Shown here: positions 55,346 through 64,000 of the stretch, one piece after another
Numbering within the stretch: the stretch's first letter is position 1
How the letters are laid out: each line of letters opens with the position of its first letter
Assembly: GCF_014839805.1 (NCBI RefSeq)
Contig: NC_051116.1
Location: 8,227,556 to 8,291,555, forward strand
DNA from: Manduca sexta
Taxonomy: Eukaryota > Arthropoda > Insecta > Lepidoptera > Sphingidae
Length of the DNA stretch: 64,000 bases
Direction of reading: 5' to 3'
The notes under the pieces: model-generated
Databases searched by the model: none
What the model was told of the DNA's origin: nothing
Seen by the model: only the letters and a program-made list of their open reading frames with translations
Translations under genes and position numbers: made by a program

Positions 55346-55630
55346 AGAGCGTCCCTGCTCGCCTTGTACGGTACCGAACTGGTAGTGGGCAGGGTTCAGC
55401 GATTGGGTCCCGCAGTGGCTCCCCACAAAACTGAGGCCCTTGCCTTCTACGGGCCTCGGTGTAGGCCGCCCATCGAGGCTCACATTAGTGTGGGGGGCGT
55501 GCGGGTACCCGTCGGCTCAAAGATGAAGTACCTCGGGCTTCATCTGGACAGCCAGTAGGACTTCCGCGCGCACTTTGAGGCTCTCTCGCCGAAGTTGGTA
55601 CGGACGGCCGGTGCTCTCGGCCTTCTTATT
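55346..55630 (+). pseudogene. R1-like LINE reverse-transcriptase fragment
   Basis: In one frame: ALYGTELVVGRVQRLGPAVA, PHKTEALAFYGPR, ISVGGVRVPVGSKMKYLGLH and LDSQ, then a TAG at 55556-55558. It resumes DFRAHFEALSPKLVRTAGAL and then stops. The order L.vaphKTEal.f.gp / v.vGg..v.vg..mkYLGl.lDs.w.F..Hf matches the end of the RT/thumb region of R1-clade non-LTR elements. The stop lies where Trp is usual, and both ends are missing, so this is a dead fragment. It is much more GC-rich than its surroundings. Confidence 0.75.
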
Positions 55631-56019
55631 TAAATTAGAGTCTTCGTTAAATTAGCGTGGAATGATATTCTGCATTATAATTTGTATTGTTAGGAAACAA
55701 GGCCCCTATTTGAAACCAGATATAAGCCGATCGCAAAACGCGACTCTGGTAGGCCGTTCTGGCTTTTCACCTTGCATACGGTTGCTATCCGAACATCTAC
55801 AAATCTTCTACCAATTATATAGATATTGTATGTTTAGAGTTCGCGTGGAGTAACTCACTAGTAGTCAGCGTAGTGCATTGACCTGAGTCCGCCAATCATT
55901 GCATTACGCTGCGAGGTCAGTTGATGCATGGCTATTACGTAGTGTCGTCATTACAAGGCGGTATCAAGGTTGATAAATCTGACATGTAAACATGTACAGC
56001 ACAATCATACTTCTTTATG

Positions 56020-56225
56020 AGAACACGGTAAGGGACTGCATCTGATGGTAAGTGGAGTGTGGTCTAATAATGTCGACTGACGAGAGATAATTAACTTGGC
56101 AGTCGACATAATTATGCCTGTTGGACTCAGAAGTATACAGGCTGATCCCGGAACGCGAAGTGGGCTACTTTGGCCTTAACACCTTGTGTACAATGGTCGC
56201 TATCCAGGATATAAAATATATACAC
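56020..56225 (-). repeat. Repeat C copy
   Basis: Reads gaacacggtaagggactgca, ctgatggtaagtggagtgtg, atgtcgactgacgagagata, caggctgatcccggaacgcg and caatggtcgctatccaggat. Confidence 0.75.
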
Positions 56226-56299
56226 TAGCAGCACTTATAAAAGGTTTGGACGTTCAAATATTTGCATGAAACCGTTGGAGGTATTCGGAGAAACGTCAC

Positions 56300-56400
56300 G
56301 GCGTTCTATTGCGTGGGGAGTTCGTGAGGTCCCTAGTTCGGCCTGGGTCGGGTACACGGATATTGAGTTTCCTGCTCAGTATCCATAAGTACTGAACTAG
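56300..56400 (+). mobile_element. SINE D head fragment
   Basis: Reads gtgaggtccctagttcggcc, tgggtcgggtacacggatat and ttcctgctcagtatccataa. Confidence 0.5.
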
Positions 56401-56760
56401 ATGCCAATTAAGTTTTTAAGAGTAATAAAAATGCAATTTTTTGTTACCCAATTTATCAAATTAAAAAAAGCACGTACATTACTAAGTAACTACTACGTAG
56501 CTACGCCACCGAGACAACACAATCGTATATTATATTGCGTGTTACCAGATTCCAATACCGGATTTTACCAGAATTTCATTAACCATAATTAATTAATAAT
56601 CAGAATAAATCATTCGTAATTGTCATATCACATTCTCGTTAATTATTATTGTAGTGATTAATGTGAATTCCGCATTAATCATAGTCGGGGTACTGTCCAT
56701 TGGAGGAAGAAACGCTTGAGATTTACTTGTAGCGGCCTTAAACGCCCCCACTTTTAGCAG

Positions 56761-57053
56761 AACGCTACGCTGACCATATAGTTAGGTGCTAAATGATATT
56801 TATGTAAAACCTTAGATCATTATAAAATAAATAGTTAATAAAGGGATATATTCAGAACCGGAAAAAAATATATAAAAGAATGATCGCTTAAAATATTGCA
56901 CAAACACTACGCTAATCATATTTTTAGGTGCTATGTATTTTTATGTAAACCTGAAATTATTTAAAAATAACATAAGTTAATAAAGGAATATATCTAGAAC
57001 TAGATAAAAAATATAAAATATAAAAAAAAATCGCTTTTAAATTTTATTGCACA
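56761..57053. repeat. Tandem duplication, about 145-bp unit
   Basis: Unit 1 (56761-56902) and unit 2 (56903-57053) share, in order, ctacgct.a.cat, ttaggtgct, tatttttatgtaaa, agttaataaagg, atat.....gaac and aaaatattgcac/aaattttattgcac. Confidence 0.75.
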
Positions 57054-57169
57054 CATGATATTAACGAAACAATGTTCACATTATTAAAATATTTAAAAAT
57101 GAAAGATAAAATATTGTAAAATGTAATGTGTTTTTTTCTGTATCATAATCCTTCGGAGATAAATGCGTG

Positions 57170-57201
<32 letters not shown>
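57170..57201. repeat. (TG)n microsatellite at a SINE D tail
   Basis: About fifteen TG units directly after aatgcgtgatg, the end of a SINE D scrap starting near 57145. The SINE tail probably seeded the microsatellite. Confidence 0.85.
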
Positions 57202-57205
<4 letters not shown>

Positions 57206-57233
57206 ATATTTTAATTGAATATTTTTTTATTGA

Positions 57234-57560
57234 AGCGGCGATAGCCTAGTTGGTTGTGGAACGGACTGTCGAGACGAATGTCCGCAGGTTCAAATCCCAA
57301 GGGCACACACCTCTGATTTTTCTAATAAATTATGTGTGTATCTTTGTGAATTATCGCTTGCTTTAACGGTGAAGGAAAACATCGTGAGGAAACCTGCATA
57401 CCTGAGAAGTTCTATATAGAAATTTCGAGGGTGTGTGAAGTCTACCAATCCGCACTAGGCCAACGTGGTGGACTAAGGCCTAATCCCTCTCAGTAGTAGA
57501 GGAGGCCCGTGCTCAGCAGTGGGCAAGTATTATAATACAGGGCTGATATTTTTATTTTAA
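57234..57560 (+). mobile_element. SINE A, full length
   Basis: Head gaagcggcgatagcctagtt, B box caggttcaaatccc, body and TTTTATTTTAATTATTT-like tail. The target duplication is not clear because both flanks are AT-rich. Confidence 0.85.
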
Positions 57561-57844
57561 TTATTTATTTTTTTATCTGGTTATGGATATAAACCTTTAT
57601 TAACTTTTTATATAACGTGTCGATGATCTAAGATTTTACATATTGGATTTCCCTACTCATAATATAATGAATCATATATCTGAGAGATCAACATTTAATA
57701 AATGTATAATTATAACATGATAAGAAAATCGTTTTAAGTAGACGGATACGTCGACATGTTACTTTAATTTTGTCAGCTATGCGAGATCCTATGTAATGTA
57801 AATAATGGTAATAAACGACCATTTTCGACCTCAGGTTTTATGTT

Positions 57845-57945
57845 GAGGAGAAAAACCTAATATCACGTCCCGACTCTAGATTCGAACCCGGGCAGCGTAA
57901 GTCATAAAGCGCATTCAATACAACTATGCCACTGAAGCAGTTGAT
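57845..57945 (-). mobile_element. SINE D head fragment
   Basis: Reads gaggagaaaaacctaatatc, cgactctagattcgaacccg and caactatgccactgaagcag. Confidence 0.6.
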
Positions 57946-57949
57946 TTAG

Positions 57950-58660
57950 GAGTGCCCATAAACAGTACAAAGGTTCACCCAATATTTAATACTAATATCT
58001 ACTATTATACAAACAGAAAACTACGCATTTACTTGGTTTACTTACCATTAGCAATATTGTAACGAATAGTGGGTAGATTGATATTACATATATGTAAGAG
58101 CGCCATCTTTTGAGAGCAGACAGCACGCATTTGAGTTACCAATATGAAATAACATCGTTGTACTCCAAGCGGTATAGATGGCGCTTTGCTAAATTATTAA
58201 GCGTAACTTCTATTTGTTAGCTACATTTATTTTTTAGTGTCTAATTCTTATTATCTTTTGCACAAAGACTTCTTTTGTTTGCCAATATATTGATACCGCT
58301 ATTCACTTGATTGACGACTGCCCATAAACAGAACCTAAAACAACAAACACACATGACGCGATTATTCTTGAAAGCGAAAATTGAGGTGCACTACACAAAA
58401 GGACACCGGAAGAAATCAGCATAAACTATAAAATAGTACATTAAAGAACTATTATATACTTTTATATGCGGTTCTTTATACAAATATATGACGAGACGAG
58501 CAAGTCGCTCTCCGGGACCTTATTTTACACGCCACACGTTGACAGTTCGTAACAAATACGTAACGCGTCGCGTTTAAGACAATAGATATTGGCATACATA
58601 ATACCATTCCACACTTTCACGAAGATAACGTACTGGATATCATATTGGATTACTCAAATA
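57950..58660. other. Spacer, no gene seen
   Basis: Scraps only: cccataaacagtac and gacgagacgagc pieces of repeat B, and two agatggcgctt-like phrases. Confidence 0.4.
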
Positions 58661-58669
58661 AATACATCG

Positions 58670-58770
58670 GTATACTGCAGTGTTAAGCTTGAAAGCGGCA
58701 TCTCAAAAAATGATTTTAAGACGTTAGATAGCTTAAAGAAATGCCCATCCAATGAACTTATTCACAGTAG
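58670..58770 (+). repeat. Repeat J
   Basis: Reads gaaagcggcatctcaaaaaa, tagatagcttaaagaaatgc and ccatccaatgaactta. The reverse copy is at 16565. A 101-codon plus frame spans it, but repeat content makes a gene unlikely. Confidence 0.5.
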
Positions 58771-58929
58771 ATTGAGTAACCATCGCATGAGCGCAAAATT
58801 TTTGGATAACAATCTTGCTAATGTCTATATTAACTTACAACTCTATGATTCCAACAATACAGAACTCTTAGCAATCAGAGTCGAACTTGATTGAACACGT
58901 TAGTACATGTTGAAGAATTCTTGTCATCG

Positions 58930-59245
58930 CTTAGGTAGTTAGTGAAAGGCTGGTAGGTTAGCTAGGTTAGGGCTTATTGTCCTCACCGGTGAGGATCGCG
59001 ACGCGTTTCTCCCTTATTGCTTATTTAAAAATACATACATACATAATTTTATTTTTCTTCCCTGCCAGCCCGAGCTGGCTTCTTTGTTTACTAAGTATTT
59101 TTTCATTTATTTTATTGTCTCTTTGTTTATATAAGCTAATCTTAAGTAATAATTGAATATTCTCATGTACCTTGACTTATCATAAGTGCAACTATGTTCG
59201 CCTACGTGATGAATACAAAGCATTTTTATTTATTTTTATTTATTT
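58930..59245 (+). repeat. Repeat H copy
   Basis: Reads gtgaaaggctggtaggttag, gtgaggatcgcgacgcgttt, ccagcccgagctggcttc and aagtgcaactatgttcgcct, with a TTTA-rich end. It is the reverse of 51270-51560. Confidence 0.65.
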
Positions 59246-59324
59246 ATTTTACTTGATAATGTTATGGACAGCTGTCTCATATCTAATCAAAAGCCGGAAA
59301 CGATGAACTCTACGATTAAGGTTT

Positions 59325-59620
59325 TTTATTTCTTTAAATGACAAGACGAGCGTGCCGTTCACCTGATGGTAGATATGGCAAATAAACAATAGAAACACCA
59401 TCCAACACCTTGATTACAAAGTATTCTTTGGTATTCCACTGCGCTCGCCATCTTGAGACATGAGATATTAATTATTATGTCCAGTAGTTACACTGGCTAC
59501 AATGTTTTTCAAACCAGAACACAACAGTGACTAGATACTCCTACTTGGCAGCCGAAATAGATATTGCTGTGGTACCTACCTCACCTATACTCTTACAGAT
59601 GAGAGGCGTACCACCAGGAT
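59325..59620 (-). repeat. Repeat B copy
   Basis: Reads tttctttaaatgacaagacg, gtgccgttcacctgatggta, actgcgctcgccatcttgag and gttacactggctacaatgtt. Confidence 0.75.
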
Positions 59621-59720
59621 TAGAAGCAATACCTACAGATATCGGATCTAGGTCCCATTCTAAGTTAAAAAAGTGGTATTATTCGATACCATAAATAATT
59701 ATCTGAGCTTCCCTTTCTTA

Positions 59721-60220
59721 NNNNNNNNNNNNNNNNNNNNNNNNNNNNNNNNNNNNNNNNNNNNNNNNNNNNNNNNNNNNNNNNNNNNNNNNNNNNNNNN
59801 NNNNNNNNNNNNNNNNNNNNNNNNNNNNNNNNNNNNNNNNNNNNNNNNNNNNNNNNNNNNNNNNNNNNNNNNNNNNNNNNNNNNNNNNNNNNNNNNNNNN
59901 NNNNNNNNNNNNNNNNNNNNNNNNNNNNNNNNNNNNNNNNNNNNNNNNNNNNNNNNNNNNNNNNNNNNNNNNNNNNNNNNNNNNNNNNNNNNNNNNNNNN
60001 NNNNNNNNNNNNNNNNNNNNNNNNNNNNNNNNNNNNNNNNNNNNNNNNNNNNNNNNNNNNNNNNNNNNNNNNNNNNNNNNNNNNNNNNNNNNNNNNNNNN
60101 NNNNNNNNNNNNNNNNNNNNNNNNNNNNNNNNNNNNNNNNNNNNNNNNNNNNNNNNNNNNNNNNNNNNNNNNNNNNNNNNNNNNNNNNNNNNNNNNNNNN
60201 NNNNNNNNNNNNNNNNNNNN
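59721..60220. other. Assembly gap, 500 N
   Basis: Exactly 500 undetermined bases, a conventional scaffold gap size. The true distance and content are unknown. Frames drawn across it have no meaning. Confidence 0.99.
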
Positions 60221-60340
60221 TCGATAAGTGCGTGAAGTCTTTTGGTTAAATATAAATAGATATTATCTTCTAGTGGCCGAAGTTTGTCAGTCGACTCGAA
60301 ATACATTATATTTGTAACTCATATTATACATAAATATTTT

Positions 60341-60565
60341 TCTGTCCGGCAGTTTTGGGTTCCGATTTAATTAAATGTAGAACTGGATCCCAGGCATGTG
60401 CAAGCTTCTAGCCATCTTCCCTATTGAAATTAGGATTTTTTTAAATTTCAATAGCCTCGCGAATCATCCTAGGCAGGAATAGGTATTCTTTGGCAAGAAT
60501 TTGTGGCTTGTCTAGTCGCAGATAATGATAGGAGCCTCCTTCAGAATGTTCAGCGACTGCAGACT
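60341..60565 (-). mobile_element. Penelope-like element 3' fragment with endonuclease-like frame (repeat G)
   Basis: The minus strand reads HYLRLDKPQILAKEYLFLPR, MIREAIEI, a stop, then NPNFNREDG and LAHAWDPVLHLIKSEPK. It matches the plus-strand copy at 33475 codon by codon and keeps the conserved REAIEI and NFNREDG. In-frame stops show it is dead. Confidence 0.6.
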
Positions 60566-60899
60566 TCTATTATTCTATGTGTTTATGGACGGTGGACATC
60601 AGTTGACTAATTTATTAGCTCATAAAAAGCTACTTACGGAATAAAAAGGCCTGAAACTCACCACACCATGAGAACACTATGGATAATATAAAATTTAGGA
60701 GTAATCCGCAGTTCGTTAGTATCGGATCAAAGTTACGAACTAACTGCTCGGTTTGGTTCACGCTAACGTTCTATTAAAGCTTCCGAAACTTTCGCTTTAA
60801 CCCGAAGGTTAAGGTCGCTGTCCTACTGTTTGCTATAAGCTATATTTAAATGATGGCGAGATATATTTAAAATATTAGAATACGGCGAATGTGTTATTT

Positions 60900-61015
60900 T
60901 TATTTTCCTATTAATCTTATAAATGATTTTTTCACTTACAGGAAGCTACATTACTTCTGAGTGATACTATTTTATGCCGGAAAAAAAATCACGCGCGACA
61001 GAGTCGCGGGTAAAA
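60900..61015 (+). repeat. Repeat E remnant
   Basis: Reads cttacaggaagctacattac, ttctgagtgatactatttta and gcgacagagtcgcgggtaaa. Confidence 0.5.
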
Positions 61016-61114
61016 TGTAAGATAAGATTATTAAATGGCGAAAACTATGGTAATAAGTCGCGATAAATAAGTAGATAAGCTAATGTCTTGTAACTAGCTT
61101 ACGAAGATGTTTAC

Positions 61115-61330
61115 ATTGTAAAATTTTATAAATTACAAACTTCCCTTCTGCGTCTGTCTGACTGAACGCCATAACCTCAAAAGTATCGAATGGATTTCGA
61201 TGAAATTTGGTATGGAGATAGTTTGAGGCCCTGGGATGGGCATAGGCGACTTTCATCTCGAGAAAATATATAGCGGGACTTTTATCTCGGAAAAACTCAT
61301 CCACGCTCGATGTCACGAGTAAAAGTTAGC
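61115..61330 (+). repeat. Repeat E copy
   Basis: Reads ctgtctgactgaacgccata, atcgaatggatttcgatgaa, atttggtatggagatagttt and cgggacttttatctcggaaa, ending atgtcacgagtaaaagtta. Confidence 0.65.
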
Positions 61331-61413
61331 AATATATCAAAGTGACGCAAATAAAACAAGCAACTAATAATTACAAACAATTACTTATGTTTACAATATT
61401 GTTAAGACATTGA

Positions 61414-61672
61414 CAAACTGACTTTTCTAAAATCATGTGTGTATTATTTGTGAATTTATCGTTCGCTTTAACGGTGAAGGAAAACATCGTAAGGAAACCT
61501 GCACATCTGAGAAGTTCTCTATAGGAATTTTGAAGGTGTGTGAAGTCTACCAATCCGCACTAGGCCAGCGTGGTGGACTAAGGCCTAATCCCTCTCAGTA
61601 GTATAGGAGGCCCGTGTCCAGCAGTGGGCATGTATATAATACAGGGCTGATATTATTTATTTATTTTATTTT
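61414..61672 (+). mobile_element. SINE A, 5'-truncated, with its own target duplication
   Basis: The element begins within the body (ctgacttttctaaaatcatg), lacks the A and B boxes, and keeps the tail. Flanks are AAGACATTGA (61404-61413) and AAGATATTGA (61673-61682), one mismatch. Truncation therefore happened during insertion and is not later decay. Confidence 0.8.
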
Positions 61673-61689
61673 AAGATATTGAAATAATT

Positions 61690-62620
61690 TTATTTCGACA
61701 TGCAATTAACATTTCAAACACGATAAAATGCAAGCTTAAATTAAAACAACGTTCGAGGGACATAAACTGCGCTTCGACCGTCGGAGAGGCAGTTAATTTT
61801 TCTTAATTAGTGCCGATGTCATAAATCCGACAGCGTTCAGTTTACGAGTGCTCAACGTTAAATTAACGACTTCACGACAATTTATTACGTGAATAATTGG
61901 TATAATTAATTAGTGCAACAAATTAAGTTAAATAGTGTTCATTAAGGTAGATATCTTCATTTTATTACAGCGGCAGTGATAGAATGCTATGAATTTTTAA
62001 TACGTGACTAGTTTTTGCTTTCGGTTTCGTCCGTTTTGTAATCCGTTTATAGGCTAATAAGCAATCTAGATTATTGAGAGATAATATTATAGATTTTTAT
62101 AGCTGCAACTAGGATCACCCTTTAGGTTATTATTGTTTTTGTCTGGACAGGAAACTTAAAGCATAGATTCCCAAAGTGGTCCAAGTGGACCCCAGGGGTC
62201 CACGGGAGACTTGACGGGGATCTACGTTGGCGTGACCAAAACATGAGGTCACGATTAGTAAGCGGGGCTCCACCAAAATATATATGGTTTTGATAATAAT
62301 GAATTAAAATGTTGACTTGACATCACCTAGTAATGTAGGCAGATAATATTTTAAGAAGCTCAGCGACTGTTACATATAAAAACTTGTATATTATGGGGTA
62401 TTTGATAGAAATTTACCTGCAGGGTGTCTACCGGAACTGGCAAAAATTTTAAATGATCTATGAGAGGAATAACTTCGGGAACTTCCGGCTTAAAGCAAGC
62501 TGATCACCAAACTTTACACAATATAATAATTATTATGTTTTTTTTTTTGTTTTATTATGTTTGTTTAGGCAGGCTCTGATAATCTAGTATTTATCAAAGC
62601 ATAACAAATGTTATGCTAAA
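61690..62620. other. Spacer, no gene seen
   Basis: 61750-61950 is CpG-richer, with TCAGTTTACGAG near 61837, another weak initiator-like site. A short perfect hairpin lies near 62180. No exon is supported. Confidence 0.4.
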
Positions 62621-62627
62621 TAAAGCG

Positions 62628-62745
62628 ATATCATCATCATGAGCCACATGATATCCACTGCTTAACAAAGAACTCCTCAAAATATTCTACACCGATGTGT
62701 TGGAAGCGGCCAGCATCGATTGAGTTCCTGAGGCCATAACCACGT
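62628..62745 (+). repeat. Repeat K fragment
   Basis: Reads atatcatcatcatgagccac, gatatccactgcttaacaaa and gttggaagcggccagcatcg. Confidence 0.5.
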
Positions 62746-62754
62746 CCTTATTTT

Positions 62755-62975
62755 ATAATGAGATGGTAAGTGGAGTCGGGTCCAATAGAATGTCGACTAA
62801 CGAGAAATGATTACCCCTCGACAGTCGATATAATTATGTCGGCCTGTTGGAACCGGATATACACAAGCTGATTCCGGAACACGACACACTTATGTTTGCC
62901 TTTGTAGGTTCATATGCACCGCTGCGTTTACCGGTACGTGGTTTCTATTCGAGAAGCGATATAGCTTATATCTTA
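62755..62975 (-). repeat. Repeat C copy
   Basis: Reads gatggtaagtggagtcgggt, ccaatagaatgtcgactaac, cgagaaatgattacccctcg, tgttggaaccggatatacac and gctgattccggaac. Confidence 0.75.
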
Positions 62976-63214
62976 TAGCTTGCATTTCAACATCACCTTT
63001 ACGAACAGGATGATCTCTACCAAACTACAAAGCACAAGGGTTCGGATGCGCCAGTACGTTTCTGAACTTATTGTTTGAATTAACAATTAAATCTGATAGT
63101 TGTTAGTCGAAGTTTGTGCGTCGGCACTTCCAGTTGCAACAAGTTGCTCTCTTTTCATTGTTTAGAAACTTTAGAATACGAAGATAGAATTTCATTTTTA
63201 AATCTACAGTAATA

Positions 63215-63450
63215 TATATATAAAGTAGAAGAGTTTGTTTGTTTGAACGCGCTAATCTCAAGAACTATTGAACCGATTTAGATTTATTTTTTTCACTTAA
63301 AGGAAGCTATATATCTATACATATTATAAAACAAAATCCCCTTTTCTGTCTGTGTGTATGCTTTCGATTTCTTCAAAATCTACTGAACGGATTTTTATGA
63401 AATTTGGTATGGAGATAGTTTTAGACCCTGCGAAGGTTATAGGCTACATT
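63215..63450 (+). repeat. Two adjacent repeat E copies
   Basis: Copy 1 (63215-63305) has gtttgtttgtttgaacgcgc and aactattgaaccgatttaga. Copy 2 (63310-63450) has tatacatattataaaacaaa and acggatttttatgaaatttg. Confidence 0.65.
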
Positions 63451-63730
63451 CTATTCTGGTGTAATCGGAACAGAGCGTGTTTATGTATTACGCACACACT
63501 TGTGCATTATAATATCTCCTGCGTGGTTGATCTCCGTAAAGATTGTCCGCCGTGGCCGCAATTCGGCTAGGAGATCCATTCAACTCCCAAACGTTTACAG
63601 TATGAAATACTAAACACGTACATATCAGAATCTATGACAATTGTAACGTGCGCTGTGCACAGTTGATTGAAGTGGATTTGGACAAGCCGCATTGTGGTCT
63701 GAGATTATGCGCTCACTGTGATCTCTGTAC

Positions 63731-63750
63731 TATACTATACGTATAGTATA
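63731..63750. repeat. Perfect 20-bp palindrome
   Basis: TATACTATAC followed by its exact complement GTATAGTATA. AT-rich, so possibly chance. Confidence 0.8.
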
Positions 63751-63882
63751 TTGTATACATGGTTATTTTGACATTGCGTTACTGAATGAAACCGCATACT
63801 CGTCTTCACCTTTGCTGCCATTGTGTCAAAAATCATCGCAGTTTGATGGCAATATAAATATGTGATAGGCTAATTTTTAAAT

Positions 63883-63980
63883 CATCATCAGCCGTAGGAC
63901 GTTTACTGCTGAATATGGGCATCCAGCGACCTTCTGCGACTTTTACTAGGTCATCTGTCCACCTCGTGGTTTTTTTATTT
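63883..63980 (+). repeat. Repeat K fragment
   Basis: Reads aatcatcatcagccgtagga, cgtttactgctgaatatggg and taggtcatctgtccacctcg. Confidence 0.55.
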
Positions 63981-64000
63981 ATTTTTTCATTTTTTATCGT

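Noticed and set aside
58589..58894. 101-codon plus-strand frame
   Set aside because: It spans repeat J and begins at a non-ATG codon. No family recognised.
59665..60306. Long frames on both strands
   Set aside because: They consist mostly of undetermined bases in the assembly gap.
1..64000. CRISPR array, bacterial operon or viral insertion
   Set aside because: No regularly spaced identical repeats, no operon-like gene packing and no viral coding signal were seen. The content is typical insect nuclear DNA.

Overview
The window looks like a piece of a lepidopteran (butterfly or moth) nuclear chromosome. It is AT-rich and intron-bearing. It is dominated by interspersed repeats of kinds typical of Lepidoptera: tRNA-derived SINEs with target-site duplications, short TIR elements (MITEs), LINE and Penelope-like fragments, and degenerate 'cggatttttatgaaatttgg' repeats. 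Nothing in it looks bacterial, organellar or viral. The species cannot be fixed from the sequence alone.

One protein-coding gene is clearly recognisable, on the minus strand at the left end (about 192-5,900). It is the orthologue of ImpL2 (ecdysone-inducible gene L2), a secreted two-immunoglobulin-domain protein that binds insulin-like peptides. I could place its TATA box, a non-coding first exon, a signal-peptide exon, four Ig-encoding exons and the stop codon. Exon 2 appears to carry one extra base, and the exon 2/3 junction is out of phase by a second one. These are either assembly errors or real lesions.

The remaining ~58 kb (about 5.9-64 kb) shows no gene I can defend. It is a mosaic of repeat families named here A-L. 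A is a ~320-bp tRNA-derived SINE with an (ATT)n-like tail, about 15 copies or fragments. B is a ~300-bp A-tailed repeat of unknown class, 14 copies. C is a ~220-bp repeat of unknown class, 12 or more copies. D is a second tRNA-derived SINE. E is a set of lepidopteran 'cggatttttatgaaatttgg' repeats. F is a purine-rich A-tailed LINE-like 3' end. G is a set of Penelope-like element 3' ends with a readable endonuclease-like reading frame. H, I, J, K and L are shorter unclassified repeats. There is also one R1-like reverse-transcriptase fragment (55.3-55.6 kb). Four kinds of TIR or foldback element occur: a TTAA-flanked piggyBac-type foldback, a hAT-like element nested inside a SINE D copy, a pair with GTCAG ends, and a pair with TTGAAAGGC ends.

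Two places (about 36.57 kb and 47.2-47.6 kb) look like possible promoters or first exons of plus-strand genes whose bodies would lie elsewhere. They are weak calls. A 500-base run of N (59,721-60,220) is an assembly gap of standard size. I did not find a new multi-gene system. The most useful leads are the ImpL2 frame lesions, the TIR families, and the two unclassified high-copy repeats B and C.
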